Shown: positions 40,010 to 49,799, counted from the stretch's first letter. The stretch is 64,000 nucleotides of DNA from Polymorphobacter multimanifer (GCF_014205635.1 NZ_JACIIV010000001.1:124001-188000); one strand, 5' to 3'. Numbers and translations are program-made. Notes: generated by a model not told the origin, from the sequence alone.

Positions 40010-41017
40010 ATGACCAGCAACACACCGTTCGATCCCGGCAAACCGGAAGCGCCCGAGGACACGTCCGGTCCCGCCATCACGCCGGTGCCGGCCCCCGTCG
40101 CCCAGCCCGTTCCGGCGCCGACCCCTGTGCCAGCGCCGACTCCCGTGCCGGCTGCGACGCCTGTGCCCGCCCCCACGCCGATCCCTGCCGCCGCACCCTC
40201 CACCGCGCCACGCGCCGCCAGCAAGGTCGACGCCGAAGAGCCCGGCCTGATCGAGGGCATCGCCGCCGAAATGGGGACTTCGCCGGCGCAGCCGCTGCCG
40301 CTGGTGCCGGGCGAGTCCGCGCAATACAAATTCCCGCCGATGCACCCCGAGGGACGCAAGTTCGTCGCCATTGCGGTCGGGCTGGTCCTGCTTGCCGGGC
40401 CGTTGCTCGGTTTCTCGACGCTCGCCTGGCTGCTCGCCGGCGTCACCATCTGGGTGGCGGCATTCTTCCGCGATCCGGTTCGTGTCACGCCGGTCTCGCC
40501 CGATGTGCTGGTGTCGCCCGCCGACGGGCTGGTGAGCCTGATCGTCAACTGCGCGCCGCCGCGGCAGCTGGCAGGCGAGGGAGGGCTCGGTGATGGCCCC
40601 GTCACCCGCATTTCGGTGTTCATGAGCGTGTTCGATGTGCACGTTAACCGATCGCCGGTGGGCGGCCGGCTGACGCGCGTCGCCTATGTGCCGGGCAAAT
40701 TCCTCAATGCCGATCTCGACAAGGCGAGCGACGAGAATGAGCGGCAGTATTTCATCGTGGAAACGGCAAACGGCGAGCGGGTGGCCTTCACCCAGATCGC
40801 CGGGCTGGTGGCGCGGCGGATCATGCGCTTCGTCGAGGAGGGCGTGTCGCTCAAGGTCGGCGAGCGTGTCGGTCTCATCCGTTTCGGCAGCCGCGTCGAT
40901 GTCTATCTGCCAGCCGGCTTCGTGCCCGATGTGCTGATCGGCCAGCGCGCCGTGGCCGGCGAGACGGTGCTCGCGAGCCGTCGTCCCGGTGCGATGCCGA
41001 GCGGCTCGGCACAATGA
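40010..41017 (+). CDS. psd: Phosphatidylserine decarboxylase with a proline-rich N-terminal arm
   Basis: 335 residues. The catalytic half starts around residue 105 ([17 protein letters not shown]) with a membrane segment ([22 protein letters not shown]) and a charge-relay His in [16 protein letters not shown]. The self-cleavage site is Gly293-Ser294 in [13 protein letters not shown]; the Ser becomes the pyruvoyl cofactor. Bacterial short (type I proteobacterial) Psd begin near that membrane segment; here an extra 75 residues precede it, with repeats of [20 protein letters not shown] (residues 25-60). It makes phosphatidylethanolamine from phosphatidylserine. The ATGA overlap to pssA couples the two. 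Confidence 0.93.
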   Translation: MTSNTPFDPGKPEAPEDTSGPAITPVPAPVAQPVPAPTPVPAPTPVPAATPVPAPTPIPAAAPSTAPRAASKVDAEEPGLIEGIAAEMGTSPAQPLPLVPGESAQYKFPPMHPEGRKFVAIAVGLVLLAGPLLGFSTLAWLLAGVTIWVAAFFRDPVRVTPVSPDVLVSPADGLVSLIVNCAPPRQLAGEGGLGDGPVTRISVFMSVFDVHVNRSPVGGRLTRVAYVPGKFLNADLDKASDENERQYFIVETANGERVAFTQIAGLVARRIMRFVEEGVSLKVGERVGLIRFGSRVDVYLPAGFVPDVLIGQRAVAGETVLASRRPGAMPSGSAQ

Positions 41018-41814
41018 TTCCGCCTTTGGACGGGCATTCGCAAGTCAAGCGCCGCAAGGGCATTCCCATGCGGGCCCTCATCCCCAATGCCGTCACTGTG
41101 CTGGCGCTGTGCTTCGGGCTCACCGCCGTGCGCTTCGGCATTGCCGGTGAATGGGAGAAGGCGGTCCTCGCCATCGTGGTGGCCGGGGTGCTCGACGGCA
41201 TCGACGGCCGCATCGCGCGGCTTCTCAAGGGCAGTTCGCGCTTTGGAGCCGAGCTTGATTCGCTTTCGGACCTGACCGCCTTCGGGGTGGCGCCGGCGCT
41301 GATCGTCTATCTGTGGTCGCTCCAGCATGTGCCGGGGCTGGGCTGGGTGATCGCGCTTGCCCATGCCGTCACCTGCGCGCTGCGGCTGGCGCGTTTCAAC
41401 GCGCAGATCGACGATGCACCACAGCCCCACAAGCGCGCCGGCTTCCTCACCGGCGTGCCGGCGCCCATCGGCGCGGGGCTGACCCTGGCACCGATGGCGA
41501 TCAGCTTCTGGCTCGAGCCGATGTTCCTCGACGATCTGCAGATCCGCGCCGCCGTGGTGGCGGTGGTGGTCGTCATCGTCTCGGTGCTGATGGCATCGAG
41601 CGTGCCGACTTACAGCTGGGGATCGGTGCGCGTGCGGCCCAGTGCCCGCATCGCCGCGCTTGCCGGGGTGGGGCTGTTCGCCGGGAGCCTGTTCTCGGCG
41701 CCCTGGATGACGATCAGCCTGATGTGCATCGCCTATGCCGTGGCCGTGCCCTTCGCCTGGCGCAGCTATGCCCGCGCGGTGCGCCGCGCCGCGGCGGACC
41801 AGCCACCCGCCTGA
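41014..41814 (+). CDS. pssA: CDP-diacylglycerol-serine O-phosphatidyltransferase PssA
   Basis: 266 residues. The CDP-alcohol phosphotransferase motif DG-x2-AR-x8-G-x3-D-x3-D is complete ([22 protein letters not shown]). Eight hydrophobic segments follow or precede it. It makes phosphatidylserine from CDP-diacylglycerol and serine; psd (4-bp overlap) then decarboxylates it. Its 3' 49 bp overlap, on the opposite strand, with a small membrane-protein ORF. Confidence 0.95.
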   Translation: MIPPLDGHSQVKRRKGIPMRALIPNAVTVLALCFGLTAVRFGIAGEWEKAVLAIVVAGVLDGIDGRIARLLKGSSRFGAELDSLSDLTAFGVAPALIVYLWSLQHVPGLGWVIALAHAVTCALRLARFNAQIDDAPQPHKRAGFLTGVPAPIGAGLTLAPMAISFWLEPMFLDDLQIRAAVVAVVVVIVSVLMASSVPTYSWGSVRVRPSARIAALAGVGLFAGSLFSAPWMTISLMCIAYAVAVPFAWRSYARAVRRAAADQPPA

Positions 41815-41945
41815 GCCCGGCCTGGCGCCGGCCCACCGCGCACGGCCTGCAGCAGATCGGGCAACCGTGCACCGATCATCGACGTCAACAGCGCCAGAAG
41901 TCCCAGCAGCGCCATCATCACCAGCGTCGCGAAAATCAGGTTCAT
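41766..41945 (-). CDS. Small single-pass membrane protein ORF under a LexA-type promoter
   Basis: 59 residues read by hand (ATG at 41945, TAG at 41766-41768). Residues about 3-24 form a hydrophobic helix (NLIFATLVMMALLGLLALLT) followed by SMIGARLPDLLQAVRGG and an Arg/Ala-rich basic tail. AAGGGG is 7 bases before ATG. Upstream on the same strand is a -35 TTGACA, an 18-bp gap to CATAAG, and GAAC-N7-GAAC (LexA half-sites) about at the start of transcription. It is antisense to the last 49 bp of pssA, so coding status is not proven. If real, it would be an SOS-induced inner-membrane peptide; in Caulobacter the SOS-induced SidA is a small membrane division inhibitor, but I cannot show homology. 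Confidence 0.5.
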   Translation of the reverse strand: MNLIFATLVMMALLGLLALLTSMIGARLPDLLQAVRGGPAPGRAQAGGWSAAARRTARA

Positions 41946-41964
41946 AACCGTGCCCCTTGCTCGT

Positions 41965-42013
41965 GTTCTTCCTCTGTTCCGTTCTTATGATCCCTCTTTG
42001 TTCCCTTTGTCAA
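41965..42013 (-). promoter_or_regulatory. LexA-type (SOS) promoter directed at the small membrane ORF
   Basis: On the minus strand: perfect -35 TTGACA (42013-42008), 18 bp, CATAAG -10 (41989-41984), then GAAC, AGAGGAA, GAAC (41979-41965), the same GTTC-N7-GTTC arrangement seen at recA. LexA bound there would sit on the transcription start. Further GAAC copies at 41984-41981. Weak alternative: could control the divergent acyl-CoA ligase. Confidence 0.65.
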
Positions 42014-42062
42014 CCAGCCCCGACACGCTAGGGTGCTGAAAATAATTCGGGGAGATCAGGCA

Positions 42063-43691
42063 ATGTTTGGCACGATGCAGGATTGGCCGCTTCTGGTCTG
42101 GCGGATCATCGATCATGCCGCCGCCTTCCACGGTGGCCGCGAAGTCGTGAGCCTCACCTGCGAAGGCCCGGTGGTGCGCAGCAACTGGGCCACCGTTCGC
42201 AGCCGCGCCAGAAAGGTGGCGGCTGCGCTCCGCCGCATGGGTGTGCAGCCCGGCGAGCGGGTGGCGACGCTGGCGTGGAACACCCATCGCCATGTCGAAA
42301 GCTGGTATGGCATTTCCGGCATGGGCGGCGTCGCGCACACGATCAACCCCCGGCTGTTCGAAGCGCAGATCGCCTATATCGCCAACCATGCCGAAGACCG
42401 GGTGCTGTTCTTCGACCTGACGATGCTGCCGCTGGTCGAGAAGCTGGCGCCCGAGTTCGCCACCATCGAACACTATGTGCTGCTCACCGATGCCGCCCAT
42501 ATGCCGGCAGCGTCGAGCCTCAACCTCCACTGCTACGAAGACCTGCTCGCCGCCGAATCCGACGACACGCCCTGGACCGATCTGCCCGAAACCGCTCCTG
42601 CCGGCCTCTGCTATACCAGCGGCACCACCGGCAACCCGAAGGGCGTGCAATATTCGCACCGCTCCAACGTCCTCCATGCGATGGCGGCGTGCATGACCGA
42701 CACTTTCGGGATCGGCGCGCAGACTGCGGTGCTGCCGATCGCCCCCATGTTCCACGCCAACGCCTGGAGCATCCCCTACACCGCCGCCTGTGCCGGATCG
42801 AAACTGGTGCTCAACGGCCCGCATTTCGATGCGCCCACCTTGCAGAAGCTCATCATCGACGAGGGCGTCGACCTCGCCCTGGCGGTGCCCACAGTCTGGC
42901 TCTCGATGCTTCAGCATCTCGAAAAGACCGGCGGCAATCTCGGCCGCCTCAACCGCACCGGCATCGGCGGCTCGGCGGTGCCGCGCAGCATGATCGAGAG
43001 CTTCGACACGCTGCACGGCGTGCGGGTGATGCAGCTTTGGGGGATGACCGAAATGTCCCCGCTCGGCACCATCGGCTCGCCCACGCCCGAAATCGCTGCA
43101 AAGCCTTACGACGAGCAGCTCAGCTGGCGCATCAAGCAGGGCAGGGGCTTGTTCGGCGTCGAGATGAAGATCGTCGATGATGCCGGCGAAGGTCTGCCGC
43201 ACGACGGCCGCACGTTCGGCCGCCTGCTGGTGCGCGGCCCCTGGGTGGTCGCCAGCTATTTCAAGGGCGACGGCGGCCAAGTGCTCGATGCCGATGGCTG
43301 GTTCGACACCGGCGATGTCGCCACCCTCGACGAGCACGGCTACATGCACATCGTCGACCGCTCGAAGGACGTCATCAAGTCCGGCGGCGAATGGATCTCC
43401 TCGATCGACCTCGAGAACACCGCCGTCGGCGCCCCCGGCGTCGCCGAAGCCGCGGTGATCGGCATCCACCACCCCAAATGGGACGAGCGGCCGCTGCTTC
43501 TGGTCCGCGCCAAGGAGGGGGCCACCCCGACAAGGGAAAGCGTGCTCGCATATCTCGATGGCAAGATCGCGAAGTGGTGGACACCCGATGACGTGCTGAT
43601 CGTCGAGGAGCTGCCGCACACCGCCACCGGAAAGCTTCTCAAGACCGAGCTTCGCGAGCGCTACAAGGACTATCGACTGCCCACCGCCTGA
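42063..43691 (+). CDS. Long-chain fatty-acid/AMP-dependent acyl-CoA ligase
   Basis: 542 residues from ATG at 42063 with GGGGAGA upstream. P-loop [18 protein letters not shown], acyl-adenylate motifs [11 protein letters not shown] and [28 protein letters not shown], and the C-terminal lysine in [17 protein letters not shown]. It activates fatty acids (chain length unknown) as acyl-AMP then acyl-CoA. Divergent from the small membrane ORF. The promoter could share the SOS box, unlikely for a housekeeping ligase. Confidence 0.93.
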   Translation: MFGTMQDWPLLVWRIIDHAAAFHGGREVVSLTCEGPVVRSNWATVRSRARKVAAALRRMGVQPGERVATLAWNTHRHVESWYGISGMGGVAHTINPRLFEAQIAYIANHAEDRVLFFDLTMLPLVEKLAPEFATIEHYVLLTDAAHMPAASSLNLHCYEDLLAAESDDTPWTDLPETAPAGLCYTSGTTGNPKGVQYSHRSNVLHAMAACMTDTFGIGAQTAVLPIAPMFHANAWSIPYTAACAGSKLVLNGPHFDAPTLQKLIIDEGVDLALAVPTVWLSMLQHLEKTGGNLGRLNRTGIGGSAVPRSMIESFDTLHGVRVMQLWGMTEMSPLGTIGSPTPEIAAKPYDEQLSWRIKQGRGLFGVEMKIVDDAGEGLPHDGRTFGRLLVRGPWVVASYFKGDGGQVLDADGWFDTGDVATLDEHGYMHIVDRSKDVIKSGGEWISSIDLENTAVGAPGVAEAAVIGIHHPKWDERPLLLVRAKEGATPTRESVLAYLDGKIAKWWTPDDVLIVEELPHTATGKLLKTELRERYKDYRLPTA

Positions 43692-43736
43692 CGACGCAAT
43701 TTGCGCTGGAACCAATAGCAGTCTAGGGCGGGAACC

Positions 43737-44849
43737 ATGGCGCGCCCGCTCCTTTGTGCCGCCATGGCAGCCACGCTGCTTGCCGGCTGCGCAACGCGCC
43801 CCGAAACCCTGTCGTTCGATGATGTTCCGCTGGTCAGGACGGCGATCATCAGCGCCGTGGACGACAAGGGCGCCCCGCTCGACGATCCCACGCCTGTCCG
43901 CCAGGTCGGGGCCCGCCATGATGTGCTCGTGCTCTCGGGCGGTGGCTCGGTCGGCGCTTTCGGTGCCGGCGTCCTGGTCGGCTGGACCGAGGCCGGCACG
44001 CGGCCCAATTTCGACGTGGTGACCGGCATCTCCACCGGGGCGCTGATGGCGACGCTGGCCTTCCTCGGGTCATCGCGCGATGCCGACCTCATCCGCGCCT
44101 ACACCTCGCTCACCAGCAAGGATATCTACAAGCGGCGCGGCGTGATCGGCTTCGCCCGCAAGGCCTCGGTCTTCGACCGCTCGCCGCTGGAGGCCATGAT
44201 CGAGCAGATGGTCGATGACCGGCTGCTCGACCAGGTGGCCGCCGAGCACCGCAAGGGCCGCCGGCTGTTCGTCGGCACGACCGATCTCGACAATGGCGTG
44301 GCGACGGTGTGGGACATGGGCCGCATCGCGATTTCGTCCTCGCCGCAGCGCGCAGCACTTTATCGCAAGGTTCTCGCCGCATCGGCGGCAATTCCCGGCG
44401 CCTTCTCGCCGGTGTACATCAAGCAGGGCGACGGGCCGCCGACAATGCATGTCGATGGCGGCCTCAAGCAGGCCATGCTGTTCCGCAGCTACATGATCGA
44501 CCCCAAGGGCTCGAACGAGAATGTCTGGGCGGTGGTCAACGGCCATGTCAGCTACACCGGCAACCGCACGCTGTCGGGCACCAACAGCGGCAGCATCCTC
44601 GGCCGCTCGGTATCGGAGATGCTCCGCACCATCACCTACCGCGAGGTCGAGCGCATCTACACGATGAGTCGCAACGCCGGGGTCAAGTTCAACGTCGCCT
44701 ATCTGCGCGACGATGCCGTGGAGCCGAACCCGATCATCTTCGATCCGGTGTCGATGCAGTCGCTGTTCGACGAGGGCAAGGCGCTTGGCAAGACCGGGCG
44801 CTGGCAGCCGCTTCCGCCCCGGCTGGAAGCCCTAGAGCGGATGAAATAG
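43737..44849 (+). CDS. Patatin-like phospholipase lipoprotein
   Basis: 370 residues. Lipobox LAGC with Cys18 after a short signal sequence, so an outer- or inner-membrane lipoprotein facing the periplasm. The patatin fold shows oxyanion hole SGGGSVGAFGAG, nucleophile Ser99 (GISTG), and the catalytic Asp in the DGG motif (HVDGGLKQA). Cuts acyl chains from phospholipids or other lipids in the envelope; substrate unknown. 45 bp after the acyl-CoA ligase and on the same strand, so fatty acids it frees could be activated by its neighbour (inference). A four-base gap follows to convergent moaB. Confidence 0.9.
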   Translation: MARPLLCAAMAATLLAGCATRPETLSFDDVPLVRTAIISAVDDKGAPLDDPTPVRQVGARHDVLVLSGGGSVGAFGAGVLVGWTEAGTRPNFDVVTGISTGALMATLAFLGSSRDADLIRAYTSLTSKDIYKRRGVIGFARKASVFDRSPLEAMIEQMVDDRLLDQVAAEHRKGRRLFVGTTDLDNGVATVWDMGRIAISSSPQRAALYRKVLAASAAIPGAFSPVYIKQGDGPPTMHVDGGLKQAMLFRSYMIDPKGSNENVWAVVNGHVSYTGNRTLSGTNSGSILGRSVSEMLRTITYREVERIYTMSRNAGVKFNVAYLRDDAVEPNPIIFDPVSMQSLFDEGKALGKTGRWQPLPPRLEALERMK

Positions 44850-44852
44850 CCC

Positions 44853-45380
44853 CTATTTCTCGCGCAGCCGCGGCATCAGCTCGACGAAATTGCACGGCCG
44901 GTGCCGGCTGTCGAGCTGGTCCTTCAAGATCCCGTCCCACCCGTCCTTCACCGCCCCCGTCGAGCCGGGCAGGCAGAAGATGTAGGTGCCCTGCGCCACG
45001 CCGGCACAGGCGCGTGACTGGACGGTGGAGGTGCCGATCGTCTGGAAGCTGAGCCAGCGGAACAGCTCGCCGAAGCCCGGAATATCCTTCTCCGCCACCT
45101 GCGCCAGCGCCTCCGGGGTCACATCACGCCCGGTCAGCCCGGTGCCGCCGGTGGTGATGATCGCGTCGATGGCCGGGTCGGCAATCCAGCCCCGCAGCCG
45201 CTCGACAAGCATCGGCACATCGTCCTTCTGGATCGCGCGCGCCGCCAGAGTGTGGCCGGCGCACGTCAGCCGCTCGACCAGCGTATCGCCCGACGTGTCC
45301 GACGACGCATCGCGGGTGTCCGACACGGTGAGGACGGCGATGTTCACCGCGCGGAACGTCCGGCTGGTGTCGATCGGCAT
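44853..45380 (-). CDS. moaB: Molybdenum cofactor biosynthesis protein MoaB
   Basis: 175 residues. VNIAVLTVSDTRDASSDTSGDTL, IITTGGTGLTGRDVTPEAL and FCLPGSTGAVKDGWDGIL are MoaB/Mog signatures; it adenylylates molybdopterin or supports it before Mo insertion. The start overlaps the stop of the upstream transglycosylase by one base (TGATG), an odd operon partner. A molybdopterin enzyme gene lies at 26.1 kb, otherwise no cofactor genes are in the window. Confidence 0.95.
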   Translation of the reverse strand: MPIDTSRTFRAVNIAVLTVSDTRDASSDTSGDTLVERLTCAGHTLAARAIQKDDVPMLVERLRGWIADPAIDAIITTGGTGLTGRDVTPEALAQVAEKDIPGFGELFRWLSFQTIGTSTVQSRACAGVAQGTYIFCLPGSTGAVKDGWDGILKDQLDSRHRPCNFVELMPRLREK

Positions 45381-47263
45381 CAGGCGCCCGATTCAACGAG
45401 GCCGGGAAGCTTTTCGGGCTCGGCCTGGCTCGGCAACACCTGCACCGGCCGCGGCAGGCGCTTGACCGCCGGCAGGCCCGGCATCCCCGGAAACTTCGGC
45501 CACAGCCCGCCGATCAGCGCATCGACGCTCGCCGGCGTCTCGCCATCGCGCAGCTGGTACATCCAGTAATTGCGCAGCACCACTTCGACATAATGGCGCG
45601 TTTCGCGGAACGGGATCGACGCGATGAAGAGCAGCGGGTCGCCGCGGTCATCGAGGCTGGCGTTCCAGCGCTGCACGCTGCCGGGGCCGGCATTATAGGC
45701 GGCGATCACCTTGGGGAGCAGCCCCTCGGTGTAGCTCATGTCGCGCAGTGCCTCCAGATAGGTCTGGCCCACCTCGATGTTGAACGCCGGGTCGGTGAGG
45801 CTGCCGATCACCGCCGAACTCCCTTCGGTGGCAGCCGCCGCCATCGCGGCGGACACTTCGCGCGCGGTGCCGGGCATCATCTGCATCACACCCTTCGCAC
45901 CCGCCCGCGACGTGGCGGTGGTGATGAAGTTCGATTCCTGCAGCGCATGGGCAAACACCAGCCCGCGGTCGACACGCCAGCCGCGCGCCGGCTCCCAATC
46001 GGGTGCGGGGAAGCGCGCCGAGAGTGGCGGGTCGATCCCCACCGGCGGCCGCACCGCAAGGCTGTACTGCGTGGCGGGCAGGCTGAGCCGGGCAGCCAAG
46101 CGCAGCAGTGCCGAGTAATTGGCCTGGGGTGCGGTCAGCGCCAGATGCTTCAGCTCGCGGTCGGCAAGCCCGATCTGGCCGATCTCCACCAGTGCTGCGG
46201 CCCGCCGGGCGCCGGCGAAGTCACGCAAATGGTTCCAGTCAGCGGTGATGAAATCGGGTTCGGACCAGTCCTGCACCGGCGCCAGCCCGAGCGCGCGTCG
46301 CGCCAGCACGCCATAAAGGCTGTTGGGCGCCCGTGCGGCGGATTCGAGGCGCGGCGTCACCAGCTCGGGGTGGCCGGCGGCCAAGTGCGCGCGGCTCGCC
46401 CAATAGGCACCGGCCGCGGCCAGGTCCTCGGTACGCTCATAGCCCGCCATCCGCGTCGCCATCAGGTCGAAGGCTTCTGCTGCCGCATCATATTGCCCGA
46501 GCCGCCACGCCGCGAGCCCTGCGGTCCAGGCACCAAGGGCGGCCCATGGCCCCATGCCGCGCGCCGCCTGCAGCCCGAGGCGCAGCGCTGCCGGATTGTC
46601 GTTCTGGCCGTAATAGCTCCACGCCACCCGCTGCGCCCATTCGGCTCGCGCCCCGCTCGAAAGGCCGGCCTCGGCATTTGCCCAGGCCCGCTCGGCGTCG
46701 GCGTTCCGGTCCGCCGCAAGCAGCGGCTTCAGCGCATTGGCGGCACCGAAGTCGGTCTCGCCGGTCTCGGAGCGGAACGCCAGCGGTGGGTTTACGCTCA
46801 TGTAGCGCAGCGGCCGCATGCTCGGCAGCACCGGGATTGGCCCGGCGTCGCCACGCATCTGGGCGGCAACACGCGCCACGCCCTGCGCCTGGGGCAGGTC
46901 ACCATAGGTGTTCAGCCACTCGACAAGCTGGGCACGCGTGAACTTGCCGGCAACACCCTTGGGGCCACGCGCCGCGATGATCTGCGCGCGCGCAGTCTCG
47001 GTCAGCAGTCCCTTGCCGAGCGACGCCAGCGCGGCCTCTGCCTGTGCCAGCCGCCCGGCGTCGATATCGAGGAACAGCGAGCGCCAGACGGCGCGCTCGG
47101 CCGCGGTCAGCTGTGCCGGCACCGCGCGCTGGCGGGCGGTGATGCCGTCGCGAATTCCGGTCACGATCAGCGTGCCGTCTCCCGGCGGCGTCATCGTCTG
47201 GTCATTGGCGAGCGCTGCACTGCCCGAAAGCAGCGCGGCGGCGAAGAGAAGCTTGCGGATCAT
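45380..47263 (-). CDS. Soluble lytic transglycosylase (second Slt paralogue)
   Basis: 627 residues from ATG at 47263, ATGA overlapping the upstream gene. Signal peptide about 1-18 (IRKLLFAAALLSGSAALA), long helical superhelix, then catalytic domain: FAHALQESNFITTATSRAGAKGVMQMMPG (catalytic Glu), and [16 protein letters not shown]. Cleaves peptidoglycan. Shares fold but not close identity with the paralogue at 22.6 kb. Ends in moaB's start. Confidence 0.93.
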   Translation of the reverse strand: MIRKLLFAAALLSGSAALANDQTMTPPGDGTLIVTGIRDGITARQRAVPAQLTAAERAVWRSLFLDIDAGRLAQAEAALASLGKGLLTETARAQIIAARGPKGVAGKFTRAQLVEWLNTYGDLPQAQGVARVAAQMRGDAGPIPVLPSMRPLRYMSVNPPLAFRSETGETDFGAANALKPLLAADRNADAERAWANAEAGLSSGARAEWAQRVAWSYYGQNDNPAALRLGLQAARGMGPWAALGAWTAGLAAWRLGQYDAAAEAFDLMATRMAGYERTEDLAAAGAYWASRAHLAAGHPELVTPRLESAARAPNSLYGVLARRALGLAPVQDWSEPDFITADWNHLRDFAGARRAAALVEIGQIGLADRELKHLALTAPQANYSALLRLAARLSLPATQYSLAVRPPVGIDPPLSARFPAPDWEPARGWRVDRGLVFAHALQESNFITTATSRAGAKGVMQMMPGTAREVSAAMAAAATEGSSAVIGSLTDPAFNIEVGQTYLEALRDMSYTEGLLPKVIAAYNAGPGSVQRWNASLDDRGDPLLFIASIPFRETRHYVEVVLRNYWMYQLRDGETPASVDALIGGLWPKFPGMPGLPAVKRLPRPVQVLPSQAEPEKLPGLVESGA

Positions 47264-48012
47264 GCAGTGCCTTCGAGAAGCGCCTGCAGCCGCTGCAGAT
47301 CGGCCCAGGCATCGGCTTTGAGCGCCGGCTGGCGCAGCAGCATGGCAGGCGGATAGGTGGTGAGCATCGGCACGCCCTCGAGCGCCAGCGCGCGGCCGCG
47401 CAGCGCTGCCAGCGGCGCATCGGGCACGGCAAGCTGGCCGGCTCGCTGGCCGAGCGCCAGGATGCAGCGTTGCGGCGCAAGCGCCAGCGAACGCCGCAGG
47501 AAAGGCAGGAAACTGTCGACCTCGTCGGCGCGCGCCGGCCGGTTGCCGGGGGTAGACCATGGCAGCAGCGCCGCGACCGACACCGTATCGAGTTCGATGC
47601 CGATGGCGGCGAGCATTGCAGCCAGCAGCCGGCGCTCGTCGCCATTGTCGGGCAACGGCACTTCGCCGAGCAGAAGCAGCGGCGCATTGTCTGCAACCGT
47701 CAGCAGCCGGGGTGGAGCGGCGCTGCGCCGGCCGAGCGGATGGTCGATTGCCACAAGGGCGGCATCCAGTGCTGCAAGGCTGTCGAGATCATCGAGCGCA
47801 AGGGCCGCGGGCGCGTGCTGAACCGGAGCCGGCGCCTGCAACGGTTCTGGCCGCACAGTCAGCGCCTCGGTGGCCGGCGTCGGTCGTTCGGCCAGCCAGT
47901 TGCGCGGGGTGGCGTCTACCACCGCATCCAGGCCGCAATCGACCAGCCAGCCAAGTGCCGATGCAGCCACAATGGCATTCGGCAGTTGTGGTGAGGCGGT
48001 TGCAGCCAACAT
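47260..48012 (-). CDS. Degenerate uracil-DNA glycosylase-family protein
   Basis: 250 residues from ATG at 48012. C-terminal 150 residues resemble family-4 uracil-DNA glycosylase: APLLLLGEVPLPDNGDERRLL, LPWSTPGNRPARADEVDSFLPF, ILALGQRAGQLAVPDAP and TYPPAMLLRQPALKADAWADL. The family-4 N-terminal motif GExPG is GEVPLPD here, and the four Fe-S cysteines are gone; only Cys in VDCGLD and QRCILALG remain. An Ala/Pro linker (residues about 35-85) separates it from a short N-terminal piece. Possibly without glycosylase activity. Stop overlaps the transglycosylase start (ATGA). Confidence 0.8.
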   Translation of the reverse strand: MLAATASPQLPNAIVAASALGWLVDCGLDAVVDATPRNWLAERPTPATEALTVRPEPLQAPAPVQHAPAALALDDLDSLAALDAALVAIDHPLGRRSAAPPRLLTVADNAPLLLLGEVPLPDNGDERRLLAAMLAAIGIELDTVSVAALLPWSTPGNRPARADEVDSFLPFLRRSLALAPQRCILALGQRAGQLAVPDAPLAALRGRALALEGVPMLTTYPPAMLLRQPALKADAWADLQRLQALLEGTA

Positions 48013-48139
48013 TGCGCGCACTTCTGCGGCGGCAGCGCCTCTGGTCAAGCGACAATCGCTTCCGTATCTGACAGAGCATGGCAAAGCTGCGGCAGGATGT
48101 TGACCGTGGTCGGCGGTGGGGATGGATGAAAGGCAAGGC

Positions 48140-49789
48140 ATGAGCGAACGTGAATCGATGCCCTATGATCTGGTGATCGTGGGCGGGGGCCCGGCAGGGC
48201 TGGCAGCCGCGATCAAGGCCAAGCAGGCAGCGACGGCAAAGGGCCTCGAACTTTCGGTCTGCATTCTCGAGAAAGGTTCCGAAGTCGGGGCGCATATCCT
48301 GTCGGGTGCCGTAGTCGATCCACGGGCTCTCGACGAATTGCTCCCCGAGTGGCGGACGATGGACAGCCCGATGACCGTGGAGGTGAGCGAGAACCACCAC
48401 TGGATCCTGACGGAGACGAAGCAGCACGAGTTTCCGCACGGCCTGATGCCGCCGTTCATGAACAACAAGGGCTGCTACACGGTGAGCCTCGGCAACCTCT
48501 GCCGCTGGCTTGCGGGCCAGGCCGAGGCGCTGGGCGTCGAGATCTTCCCCGGCTTTGCCGCGGCCGAAGTCCTGTGGAACGAGGATAACTCGGTGAAGGG
48601 CGTCGCCACCGGCGACATGGGTATCGCCCGCGACGGTTCGAAAAAGCCGAGCTGGCAGCCGGGGCTGGAACTGCACGCCAAATACACCTTCTTCGCCGAA
48701 GGTGTGCGCGGGCATCTGTCCAAGCAGCTCATCAGGCATTTCGCGCTCGACAAGGACAGCGATCCGCAGATCTACGGCATCGGCCTCAAGGAGCTGTGGG
48801 ACATCGATCCGGCAAAGCATGTGCCCGGCAAGGTCATCCACACCCAGGGCTGGCCGCTCTCCGATGCCAATGGCGGCGGCTTCATCTACCACCAGGCCAA
48901 TGGCCAGCTGGCGCTCGGCTTTTCGGTCTGGCTCAACTATTCGAACCCCTATCTCTCGCCCTTCGACGAGTTTCAACGCTGGAAGACACACCCGGCGATC
49001 AAGGCAATTCTCGAAGGCGGCCGCCGCGTTTCCTATGGCGCCCGCGCGATCAACGATGGCGGCTGGCAATCGGTGCCGAAGTTGGCCTTCCCCGGCGGCG
49101 CGCTGATCGGCTGCTCGGCCGGCTTCGTGAACGTGCCGCGGATCAAGGGCAGCCACACCGCGATGAAGACCGGGATGATGGCGGCGGACGCCGCGGTGGA
49201 GGCCATCGCCAGCCAGCGCGGCAATGACGAACTGACCGCCTATCAGGCCGCCTATCAGACGAGCTGGGTCGAATCCGAGCTGCGGATGGTGCGCAACACG
49301 CTGCCGGCAGTCGAGCGGTTCGGCAATCTCATCGGCACCGGCATTGCCGGCGTCACCATGTGGCTGGAGCATCTCGGCCTGCGGCTGCCCTTCACGATGA
49401 AGAATCACCCCGATTACAAGTCGCTCAAGAAAAAGTCGGAAGTGCAGCCGATCGTCTATCCCAAGCCCGATGGCGTCTACAGCTTCGACAAATTGTCGAG
49501 CGTGTTCATCTCCAACACCAACCATGAGGAGGACCAGCCGGTCCACCTCAAGCTCAAGGACCCGAGCATCCCCATTGCGGTCAACCTGCCGCTCTACGAC
49601 GAGCCCGCCCGGCTCTACTGCCCGGCCGGCGTTTACGAAGTGGTGGGCCAGGAGACCGGCGAGCCGCGCTTCCAGATCAACGCGCAGAACTGCGTCCATT
49701 GCAAGACGTGCGATATCAAGGACCCGTCGCAGAATATCGTGTGGGTGGTGCCGGAGGGCGGCGGGGGGCCGAATTATCCGAATATGTAG
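48140..49789 (+). CDS. Electron-transfer flavoprotein-ubiquinone oxidoreductase
   Basis: 549 residues from ATG at 48140 (ATG at 48122 is possible). FAD motif DLVIVGGGPAGLAAAIKAKQ, EKGSEVGAHILSGAV, ubiquinone-binding middle region, and C-terminal 4Fe-4S site NCVHCKTCDIKDPSQN. Passes electrons from ETF, reduced by acyl-CoA dehydrogenases, to the quinone pool in the membrane. Other beta-oxidation-type genes nearby are the acyl-CoA ligase (42 kb) and an enoyl-CoA hydratase-like gene (53 kb). Confidence 0.96.
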   Translation: MSERESMPYDLVIVGGGPAGLAAAIKAKQAATAKGLELSVCILEKGSEVGAHILSGAVVDPRALDELLPEWRTMDSPMTVEVSENHHWILTETKQHEFPHGLMPPFMNNKGCYTVSLGNLCRWLAGQAEALGVEIFPGFAAAEVLWNEDNSVKGVATGDMGIARDGSKKPSWQPGLELHAKYTFFAEGVRGHLSKQLIRHFALDKDSDPQIYGIGLKELWDIDPAKHVPGKVIHTQGWPLSDANGGGFIYHQANGQLALGFSVWLNYSNPYLSPFDEFQRWKTHPAIKAILEGGRRVSYGARAINDGGWQSVPKLAFPGGALIGCSAGFVNVPRIKGSHTAMKTGMMAADAAVEAIASQRGNDELTAYQAAYQTSWVESELRMVRNTLPAVERFGNLIGTGIAGVTMWLEHLGLRLPFTMKNHPDYKSLKKKSEVQPIVYPKPDGVYSFDKLSSVFISNTNHEEDQPVHLKLKDPSIPIAVNLPLYDEPARLYCPAGVYEVVGQETGEPRFQINAQNCVHCKTCDIKDPSQNIVWVVPEGGGGPNYPNM

Positions 49790-49799
49790 CGCAGCGCGG

